Below, in pieces: positions 55,594 through 64,000 of a DNA stretch of 64,000 bases. Location of the stretch: NCBI RefSeq assembly GCF_002149965.1, contig NZ_MSQB01000003.1, positions 186,001-250,000 of the forward strand. The letters run 5' to 3'. The notes below the pieces were generated by a model, which ran no database searches, was not told where the DNA came from, and worked only from the letters and a program-made list of their open reading frames with translations. The first letter of the stretch is position 1. The number at the start of each line of letters is the position of its first letter. A program made the position numbers and the translations under genes. Source of the DNA: Novosphingobium panipatense. Its GTDB lineage: Bacteria > Pseudomonadota > Alphaproteobacteria > Sphingomonadales > Sphingomonadaceae.

Positions 55594-55635
55594 CCGCAAG
55601 ACACCATTCCCGGAAACGAAAAAGGTGTCTTGCGG
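55594..55635 (-). terminator. Hairpin terminator of lon
   Basis: Twelve-base perfect stem (CCGCAAGACACC and complement) with an 18-base loop, seven bases after the lon stop; TAATTTT follows on the minus strand. Confidence 0.65.
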
Positions 55636-55641
55636 CTAAAC

Positions 55642-58050
<2,409 letters not shown>

Positions 58051-58098
58051 TTCACACACACGCGGGGCGGCTGAGAGCCCCCCGGCCTTCGCAGCAAG

Positions 58099-58125
58099 AT
58101 ATGGGGCCTCTCGCGCCCCACGCAA
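58099..58125 (-). promoter_or_regulatory. Candidate heat-shock (sigma32/RpoH) promoter of lon
   Basis: On the minus strand CCCCATAT (58099-58106) matches the sigma32 -10 consensus, and TTGCG stands 14 bases before it, a partial -35. The position, 49 bases before the lon start, is suitable. lon is a classic sigma32 target. Confidence 0.45.
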
Positions 58126-58276
58126 TGGGATTGGCGCCGAAAGACTTGTGGAAGCGCTAACCGCACCCCTTCATCCTTCCCCTCGGCCGTAAACTATAGC
58201 ACCCCCGGAAAAACCGGGCCTCTTGATACAATATAGCGGATTTCCGCCGGACTTGCCGCATCCCTGACGGAAATCG

Positions 58277-58309
58277 CGCCGCGCCTTGCGGATATCGCAC
58301 GGCGCGGCG
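58277..58309 (-). terminator. Hairpin downstream of ybaB
   Basis: Nine-base stem CGCCGCGCC/GGCGCGGCG, 15 bases after the ybaB stop on the minus strand; only a short T-run (ATTTCC) follows. Confidence 0.5.
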
Positions 58310-58324
58310 GAAGGTAGTTCCTGC

Positions 58325-58660
58325 TCAGAACGGCATCTTGAAACCGGGCGGCAGGCCCATGCCCTGCTGCGCCTTGGCCAGTTCCTCGCCCGCCACCGAG
58401 TCCGCCTTGACGCGGGCATCGTTGTAGGCAGCGGCGACCAGATCCTCGAGGATCTGCTTCTCGCCGGGCTGGAGCAGGCTGTCGTCGATCGACACGCCGA
58501 TCACGCGGCCCTTGGCCGAGCAGCGGATCTTGACCAGGCCGCCACCCGAAAGTCCTTCGACTTCCATCGAGTCGAGCTTGGCCTGCGCCTCGTTCATCTG
58601 CTTCTGGATGGTCTCGGCCGCCTGCTGTGCGGCCTGGAGCATCTCTTCCATCGACTTCAT
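58325..58660 (-). CDS. ybaB: Nucleoid-associated protein YbaB/EbfC
   Basis: Small DNA-binding protein of 111 residues, with helical start MKSMEEMLQAAQQAAETIQK, the conserved strand region EVEGLSGGGLVKIRCSAKGRV and the glycine- and methionine-rich end GMGLPPGFKMPF. It starts one base after the dnaX stop, the classical dnaX-ybaB order; recR is not next to it here. Confidence 0.95.
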   Translation of the reverse strand: MKSMEEMLQAAQQAAETIQKQMNEAQAKLDSMEVEGLSGGGLVKIRCSAKGRVIGVSIDDSLLQPGEKQILEDLVAAAYNDARVKADSVAGEELAKAQQGMGLPPGFKMPF

Positions 58661-58661
58661 C

Positions 58662-60620
58662 TCAACGTCTCCAGTTGCGTCCGCCGCCGCCTACGGCGAG
58701 CGGACGATCATCCTCGATAATTTCTGCCTGCGGGAAAGCCGCCCGGGTCGCCAGCACCAGCGAATGCTGGCTCACGGCGTCGCTCTCGGCGGCCTTCTTC
58801 GCCTCTGCCTGTTCGACCAAGGTCGGCGCGCCCTCTTCCGACACGCGCTGGACTTCCCATCGTTCGCCGGTCGCCTTGGCAAGCCAGCCGCGCAGCAGGC
58901 CGGCGATGTCCTCGCTGAAACCGGGCGGCTGCGAGAAGCGCAGCAGGGACTGGCCCAGTTCGACCACCCGCACCTGCATGCGCATGGTATTGGCCGCGGA
59001 AAGCTCGCCGACGTGCTCGACGTCCTCGATCAGTTCCTCCCAGCGCCGCGCCGTCATCGCAGGAGACACTGCCCCTGCCTGGACCGCCGCTGCCTGGACC
59101 GCAGCCGACGGGGCCGAGCCGGACGAACCGGCGCCTTCCCCTGCCGCCATCGGCGGCGCAGCGGGCGCGCGGGCGGCCAGTTCTTCCAGCTTCCTGACCA
59201 GCGAACCGGGATCGGGCATGTCGGAGGCATGCAGGATCCGCAGCAGGGCCATCTGCGCCGCCACCAGCGGGTCCGGCGCGGACTTCACTTCCTCGTGCCC
59301 CTTGAGCAGGAGCTGCCAGATGCGATGGACCTGCCCGGCCTTCAGCGCCTTGGCCCAGCCCTCGATCGCCTCGCGTTCCTCGGCGGAATGGGCATCGTGC
59401 GCGCCGCCTGCGACTTGGGCCACGGCAACGCGGTGAACCAGCGTCATCAGCCCGCGCATGATCGCGATCGGCTCCACGCCGAGCGCGAACTGATGCGCCA
59501 CGAGTTCAAGCAGTTCCCCGCCCTTGCCGTCGAGGATCGCGGTGAGGAGCCCGCGCTGCACGCTCTTGTCCGACAGGCCGAGCATGTCGCGCACCTTTTC
59601 GGCGCGGACCTTGCCGGGTTCCCCGCCTTCCGCCGCATCGACATCCAGGTCCGCGTCCAGATCCGCATGGGCGATCGCCTGGTCGAGGATCGACAGGCCG
59701 TCTCGCACCGAACCTTCGGCCGCCGCGGCGACCATGGCCAGTGCCTCGTCCTCGGCCTCGACGCCTTCGAGCTTGCAGACTTTCGCGAAGTGACCCGCCA
59801 ACATCGGCGCGGGAATGCGGCGCAAGTCGAACCGCTGACAGCGCGACAGCACGGTGACGGGCAGCTTGTCCACTTCGGTGGTCGCGAAGAGGAACTTCAC
59901 ATGGGCCGGGGGTTCCTCAAGCGTCTTCAGCAAGGCATTGAAAGCATTGCGCGAAAGCATGTGGACTTCGTCGATGATATAGATCTTGTAGCGCGCCGAA
60001 ACCGCCGCATAGCGCACGGCCTCGATAATCTCGCGCACGTCGTCGACGCCGGTGTGCGAGGCGGCGTCCATCTCGATCACGTCGATATGGCGGCCTTCGG
60101 CAATGGCCTGGCAAGGCTCACAGACGCCGCAGGGATCGATCGTCGGGCCGCCCTGCCCGTCCGGTCCGATGCAGTTCAGGGCCTTGGCGATCAGGCGCGC
60201 GGTGGAGGTCTTGCCCACCCCGCGCACGCCGGTCATCAGGAAGGCATGGGCCAGCCGGTCGCGCTTGATGGCGTTGGCCAGGGTCTGGACCATGGCTTCC
60301 TGCCCGATCAGCTCGGCGAACGTCTGCGGGCGGTACTTGCGCGCGAGCACGCGGTAGGGCTGCGCTGGGGCACTTGCGGAAACGGGAGCGGCGGGCGCCG
60401 GAGCGGGCTTCGCCTCGATCGCAGGCTTTTCGCGAGCGGGCTGCGCAACCGGTTCGGGCGCGGGCTCAGGCGCGGGCTTGGGCGGCGAAGCAGGCGCGGG
60501 CTCGCCGAACATCGACGCCTGACCGGCCTCCTCCAGCTCCGCCTGGCTCGGTGCGGCCTCTTCCTCCTCCTTGTCGTCCCAAGGGGGGGTATCGCCGAAC
60601 ATGTCGCGTGAATCGTCCAT
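58662..60620 (-). CDS. dnaX: DNA polymerase III subunits gamma/tau
   Basis: Clamp-loader ATPase of 652 residues. An N-terminal extension of about 88 residues, acidic then rich in proline and alanine, precedes the family start YRVLARKYRPQTFAELIGQE; the extension is usual in this order. P-loop GVRGVGKTST (131-140), four zinc cysteines (NCIGPD then CGVCEPC), DEVHMLS, and a sensor TTEVDKLPVTVLSRCQRFD. Downstream is ybaB; upstream is the SRP RNA gene, an arrangement found in many bacteria. Confidence 0.97.
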   Translation of the reverse strand: MDDSRDMFGDTPPWDDKEEEEAAPSQAELEEAGQASMFGEPAPASPPKPAPEPAPEPVAQPAREKPAIEAKPAPAPAAPVSASAPAQPYRVLARKYRPQTFAELIGQEAMVQTLANAIKRDRLAHAFLMTGVRGVGKTSTARLIAKALNCIGPDGQGGPTIDPCGVCEPCQAIAEGRHIDVIEMDAASHTGVDDVREIIEAVRYAAVSARYKIYIIDEVHMLSRNAFNALLKTLEEPPAHVKFLFATTEVDKLPVTVLSRCQRFDLRRIPAPMLAGHFAKVCKLEGVEAEDEALAMVAAAAEGSVRDGLSILDQAIAHADLDADLDVDAAEGGEPGKVRAEKVRDMLGLSDKSVQRGLLTAILDGKGGELLELVAHQFALGVEPIAIMRGLMTLVHRVAVAQVAGGAHDAHSAEEREAIEGWAKALKAGQVHRIWQLLLKGHEEVKSAPDPLVAAQMALLRILHASDMPDPGSLVRKLEELAARAPAAPPMAAGEGAGSSGSAPSAAVQAAAVQAGAVSPAMTARRWEELIEDVEHVGELSAANTMRMQVRVVELGQSLLRFSQPPGFSEDIAGLLRGWLAKATGERWEVQRVSEEGAPTLVEQAEAKKAAESDAVSQHSLVLATRAAFPQAEIIEDDRPLAVGGGGRNWRR

Positions 60621-60769
60621 CGCCTGCCAAACTAGGGGGCCGGGGCAAGAATGTCAGGGGAAAAGCAATTTGCTCCACAGCCCAGAGCCGAAACCAGGGC
60701 CTTGTGGCGGGTTCGGCAGCAATTTGTCATTAACCGGCCGCCATGAACCGGTTTATCATGATGTGGGCT

Positions 60770-60862
60770 GAAGGAGCCGGGCGACCCGCCGCTATCCGTT
60801 GTGGCTGCTTCCTTCCGGACCTGACCAGGTTGGCGAACGCAAACGTCCACCCGACTCCCGAC
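60770..60862 (-). ncRNA. ffs: Signal recognition particle RNA (4.5S type)
   Basis: The minus strand contains GGTCCGGAAGGAAGCAGCC, the universally conserved SRP RNA apical loop that binds Ffh, preceded by ACCTGGTCA. The ends pair: GGGAGTCGGGTGG near 60859 with CCGGCTCC near 60773. About 90 bases, the small alphaproteobacterial form. Ends are approximate. It guides membrane and exported proteins co-translationally. Confidence 0.93.
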
Positions 60863-60866
60863 CGCG

Positions 60867-60895
60867 CATATGGCGGCGCGGAAAAGGTTTGTCCA
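60867..60895 (-). promoter_or_regulatory. Candidate sigma70 promoter of ffs
   Basis: On the minus strand TGGACA (60890-60895) and CATATG (60867-60872) are separated by 17 bases, with the probable RNA start about 7 bases beyond. Confidence 0.5.
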
Positions 60896-60960
60896 GCCCG
60901 GATCGCCAGACTTTTGCGCGCCGACCTTTTCGCGCTCTCCACATCTGGCTCCAGAACGGC

Positions 60961-60996
60961 ATCGGCCCGCGCTCCCCTAGGGAAGCGCGGGCCGAT
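60961..60996. terminator. Strong hairpin after the NDUFS4-like gene
   Basis: Thirteen-base perfect stem ATCGGCCCGCGCT and complement with a ten-base loop (itself CCC/GGG paired). No T-run on either strand, so it may be an mRNA-stabilising or rho-linked end. Confidence 0.45.
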
Positions 60997-61027
60997 CTGC
61001 TGCCTTTAAAGCTTCAGGTGCCTGATA

Positions 61028-61306
61028 TCAGCGGAAATTGTCGGCGTAGGCCTGGATCTTCAGGCGGCGCGGCGGCGTGGCGTGAACTTCCGCCTCGATC
61101 CCGTAACGCTCGGCATAGGCCTTCGCGTCTCCCACTTCGGGAAACTTCAGCGTGATCTGCTGCTGCATGTCGCCCGAACCGGCCCAACCCATCAGGGGAT
61201 CGGGCTTTTTCGCTTCGGCGGGGACGAATTCGAGGACCCACTGGTCCAGCAGTGCCTTGCCGGACTGCATGGCGTTCTTCGGGCGCTGATAGATGCGTGC
61301 ACTCAT
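61028..61306 (-). CDS. ETC complex I subunit, NDUFS4-like
   Basis: Protein of 92 residues matching the alphaproteobacterial/mitochondrial 18-kDa complex I accessory subunit: SARIYQRPKNAMQSGK at the start, WVLEFVPAEAKKPDPLMGW, then SGDMQQQITLKFPEVGDAKA and a basic end. It stabilises NADH:quinone oxidoreductase at the inner membrane. It is encoded apart from the nuo operon, as is usual in Alphaproteobacteria. Confidence 0.9.
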   Translation of the reverse strand: MSARIYQRPKNAMQSGKALLDQWVLEFVPAEAKKPDPLMGWAGSGDMQQQITLKFPEVGDAKAYAERYGIEAEVHATPPRRLKIQAYADNFR

Positions 61307-61384
61307 GATCGAGCGCTTTGCCTCCGAATCGGGGAGAGAATCAAGCGCAAATCACTTGTCCCCGGATGCTTCGCTCTTTGATCT

Positions 61385-63841
61385 CTATGCTCCGCCCTTC
61401 GATCTCTCGAATGCATTGCGTGTCTTCAGGCTGGGATCTTCGGTCCAGGGCGTGTCGGGCCAGCGGTGACGCGGGTAGCGGCCTTTCATGTCGCGCTGCA
61501 CGTCGCGCCAGGATCCGCGCCAGAATCCGGGCAAGTCCCGCGTGGTCTGTATGGGACGACCTGCGGGCGAGGTCAGCTTGAGCAGAAGCGGCTGCGGCGG
61601 CTGGCCGAACGTGGGGTGGCGGTCCAGCCCGAACAGCGCCTGCACACGCACTTCCACGCTGGGCCCGCCCTCGTCCTCGTAATCGATCGCATGGGTGCTG
61701 CCGGCAGGGCTGCGGAATTCGGGCGGCGCCAGCCGTTCCAGCACCTGCTGATCGTCCCATGTCAGGCGCCCTCGCAAGGCTTCCGCCAAGCCCCCCTTGT
61801 CGACCGCATCGAGACGGCGGCCGAGCAGCGGGCCGAGCCAGTCGTCCAGATCCGCGACCAGGGCCTCTTCGCCAAGCGCCGCGATGCCCGCATAGCGCGC
61901 TCGCCGCATGAGCGAGAGACTGGCTTTGCCGAACGGCACGAGATCGAGACCCTTCTCCCGCACGCGTTCCAGCAGGAATGCGGTAATCGCCGCCGGATCG
62001 GGCGCCGGATCGGGCCCGCTCGCCAGGGTGATCGCACCGAGCCTGCGCTCCAGCCGCGCCTCGACGCGCCCCTCCTCCTCGTTCCAGCGCAGGACCGAGC
62101 GCCGCTCGATTCGCTCCGCCAGCCCCTGCTCCACTTCGGAAGTCTCCAGCGAGGCGCCCGAAAGAATGCGCGCGCCCCGCGCCTGGCCCTGCGCGTCGCC
62201 GATCACCAGCCATTCGCGGGAAGCCAGCGGAGAGGCCGGATCGAGCACGTAGCCCCTGCCCCCGGCCGAGAGCCAGTTCTCGCCGCGCGCATCGCGCCGC
62301 CGCGCCACCATGTCAGGCCGCCCCAGCGCCAGCAGGACACCGGCGGGAATATCCCCGTCATCGTTCCCGCTCGCAACCAGTGCCCTAGCGCGGCGCGCCC
62401 AGCCCGCCGAAAGCTTGCGCGAGGCTTCGGCGCGCGGCGAACGGTCGCCGTCCCAGCGCGAGAGGCGCTGCGCCAGATCCTCGCTACGCCCGCCCAGCCC
62501 GCGCTCCTGAAGCAGCAGGGCCAGCTTCGCCGCGGTTTCGCCCGCCCCGCGTCCGGCAGCATGGAGGATCATCGCGGCTTGGGCCGGATCCATCGGCAGA
62601 GCGGCAACTTTGCCGCCGAACGGCGTAATTCGCCCTTGCCCGTCGAGCGCGCCCAGCGCTTCCAACTGCCGCCGCGCCGCTTCGAGCGCCTTTTCCGGGG
62701 GCGGATCGAGCCAGGCCATGGCCGATGGGTCGCCGGTTCCCCATTGCGCCAGCGAAAGCGTCAGCGGCGCCAGATCGCTGGTGAGGATCTCGGGCGGATC
62801 GAATTCCGGGCGGCCCGGATGCGCGGCTTCTTCCCAGAGCCGATAGGCCGTCCCCGGACCTTGCCGTGCGGCACGCCCGGCGCGCTGCGCGGCCGAGGCG
62901 CGGCTGGCGCGGTGAGTCACCAGTCGGGTCACGCCCGCCGCCTTGTCGAACTCGGCACGGCGCGAAAGCCCGCTGTCGACAACCACCGAAACGCCGTCCA
63001 GCGTCAGCGAAGTTTCCGCAATGGCGGTTGCCAGCACGATCCTGCGGCGTCCCTGCGGATCGCGACGAATCGCCGCGCGCTGGGCAGCGGGTTCGCATTG
63101 CCCGTGCAGCGGCAGCACCAGCGCGCCCGGCAGCTTTTCCGCCAGCCGCTCCGAAACCCGGTCTATTTCGCGCACGCCGGGGAGAAAGGCGAGAATGTCG
63201 CCCTCCTGCTTGCGCCAGGCGGTCAGCACGGCCGAGGCCATGGCATCCTCTATCCGCTGATCCGGCGATCCGCCGAGCCAGCGCAGCGCCAGCGGCCAGG
63301 CCTTGCCCGCGCTCTCGATCACCGGAACCGCGCCGCCCAGCAGACGGGCGAAGCGCGATCCGTCGATGGTGGCCGACATCACCACGATCCGCAGGTCCTC
63401 GCGCAGGACCTGGCTCGATTCGATCGCCAGCGCCAGCCCGAGGTCACTGTCGAGATGGCGCTCGTGCGCTTCATCGAACAGGACGGCGGAGACGCCGGAA
63501 AGCTCGGGATCGGAGACGATCGTCGAAACGAAGATCGCCTCGGTCATGACCACGACTCGGGTCCGCGCCGAACGCTTGACGTCGAGGCGGGTCACGTAGC
63601 CGATCGTTTCCCCGGCCTTCTCGCCCAGCGCCTCGGCCATGCGTTCCGCTGCGGCGCGCGCGGCCACGCGGCGGGGCGAGAGCAGGATCACGGTGCCGGT
63701 ACACCAGGGCTCCGCAAGCAATGCCGGGGCCAGCGCGGTGGTCTTGCCCGCGCCCGGCGGCGCGATCAGCACGGCGTGAGGGCCGTCACGCAATGCGGAG
63801 AGGACTTCGGGCAATACGGAAAGGATGGGGAGCGCGTTCAC
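61385..63841 (-). CDS. hrpB: ATP-dependent helicase HrpB
   Basis: DEAH-box helicase of 818 residues. Motif I APPGAGKTTALAPALL, motif II DEAHERHLDSDL, motif III MSATIDG, motif VI QRAGRAARQGPG, and an HrpB-type C-terminal domain ending near QTTRDLPGFWRGSW. GTG start at 63841, with AAGG upstream. HrpB is common in Proteobacteria and its RNA substrate is not settled. Single gene. Confidence 0.95.
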   Translation of the reverse strand: MNALPILSVLPEVLSALRDGPHAVLIAPPGAGKTTALAPALLAEPWCTGTVILLSPRRVAARAAAERMAEALGEKAGETIGYVTRLDVKRSARTRVVVMTEAIFVSTIVSDPELSGVSAVLFDEAHERHLDSDLGLALAIESSQVLREDLRIVVMSATIDGSRFARLLGGAVPVIESAGKAWPLALRWLGGSPDQRIEDAMASAVLTAWRKQEGDILAFLPGVREIDRVSERLAEKLPGALVLPLHGQCEPAAQRAAIRRDPQGRRRIVLATAIAETSLTLDGVSVVVDSGLSRRAEFDKAAGVTRLVTHRASRASAAQRAGRAARQGPGTAYRLWEEAAHPGRPEFDPPEILTSDLAPLTLSLAQWGTGDPSAMAWLDPPPEKALEAARRQLEALGALDGQGRITPFGGKVAALPMDPAQAAMILHAAGRGAGETAAKLALLLQERGLGGRSEDLAQRLSRWDGDRSPRAEASRKLSAGWARRARALVASGNDDGDIPAGVLLALGRPDMVARRRDARGENWLSAGGRGYVLDPASPLASREWLVIGDAQGQARGARILSGASLETSEVEQGLAERIERRSVLRWNEEEGRVEARLERRLGAITLASGPDPAPDPAAITAFLLERVREKGLDLVPFGKASLSLMRRARYAGIAALGEEALVADLDDWLGPLLGRRLDAVDKGGLAEALRGRLTWDDQQVLERLAPPEFRSPAGSTHAIDYEDEGGPSVEVRVQALFGLDRHPTFGQPPQPLLLKLTSPAGRPIQTTRDLPGFWRGSWRDVQRDMKGRYPRHRWPDTPWTEDPSLKTRNAFERSKGGA

Positions 63842-63970
63842 GCCCGCTGCCTTAGTCCGCGCGGGGGGTGTGGGAAAGGCTTCTGCCGCATCCGAAACGG
63901 ATGAGATAGTTGCAGACGTCTACTCTTCGTCAAGGAATCGTACTTAAGCAAAACTCCCAGGAGTCTCGTT

Positions 63971-64000
63971 TTGTCTGACGTCAATTCAATCCAGAGCAAG
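63971..64000 (+). CDS. Possible start of a gene running off the right edge
   Basis: A TTG at 63971 with AGGAG seven bases upstream opens a frame (MSDVNSIQSK) that is still open at the last base. Only ten codons are visible, so this is weak. Confidence 0.2.
   Translation, partial: MSDVNSIQSK

Larger units (their letters stand above)
60621..61027. other. Intergenic region holding ffs
   Basis: No protein gene in these 407 bases. They carry the SRP RNA gene, its promoter, and a strong hairpin at 60961-60996 that follows the NDUFS4-like gene. Confidence 0.8.

Noticed and set aside
61466..63904. 812-codon plus-strand frame opposite hrpB
   Set aside because: No domains, low-complexity arginine/glycine composition; the hrpB frame contains every helicase motif.

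Overview
This window is high-GC DNA from an alphaproteobacterium, most likely a sphingomonad close to Novosphingobium or Sphingobium. That placement is an inference from gene content: a stand-alone NDUFS4-type complex I subunit, a TonB-dependent receptor beside a peptidase, an intracellular PHA depolymerase, a small alphaproteobacterial SRP RNA, and sphingomonad-style palindromic repeats between genes. No tRNA, rRNA, CRISPR array, insertion sequence or prophage was seen. Coding density is high, and many start/stop codons overlap (ATGA or TGATG).

Left part, 1-17 kb. This is accessory catabolism plus sulfate activation, mostly on the minus strand. In order of transcription: cysD-cysNC-cysQ (PAPS synthesis and PAP removal), a TetR regulator with a near-perfect 21-bp palindrome upstream, an AcuI/YhdH-type reductase, an acyl-CoA ligase, a SnoaL-like protein, an SDR and an aldehyde dehydrogenase cut by the window edge. 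A GAF/LuxR-type regulator diverges from cysD. A second group follows: a sulfatase-like metallo-beta-lactamase protein with altered metal ligands, a zinc alcohol dehydrogenase and an SDR, with a divergent AraC regulator, a sulfotransferase and a VOC protein. The substrate is unknown.

The centrepiece, 17-24.4 kb, is a complete coenzyme F420 locus. A fused CofG-CofH F0 synthase, CofD and CofE lie on the minus strand. Divergent from them are an F420-dependent NADP reductase, CofC, an SDR and a luciferase-like (LLM) oxidoreductase. Synthesis, reduction and one probable user of F420 are therefore encoded together. CofE is the short one-domain form, which bears on which phospho-acid builds the cofactor tail.

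24.4-45.8 kb is mostly core functions: phosphoglucomutase, LepA, a membrane GGDEF-EAL-PilZ protein, a ferredoxin-NADP reductase-like flavoprotein, DnaN, FabG and FabD, a divergent pair acting on peptidoglycan fragments (LD-carboxypeptidase and a MurC-like ligase), a DUF808 protein, a GST, a PHA depolymerase and rpsF-rpsR-rplI. Two places stand out. At 26.1-28.2 kb a RadC/JAB protein overlaps a membrane-protein gene, next to a small helical protein and a membrane-tethered LuxR-type regulator. Between phaZ and rpsF lies a 143-base element that folds on paper as a 19-bp stem closing three hairpins.

45.8-64 kb carries AMP nucleosidase, an AT-rich promoter region and a TonB-dependent receptor, convergent with an angiotensin-converting-enzyme-like M2 peptidase. 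After these come an alpha/beta hydrolase and a GFA protein, Asd, Lon (with a sigma32-like promoter), YbaB, DnaX, the SRP RNA gene ffs, an NDUFS4-like protein and the helicase HrpB.
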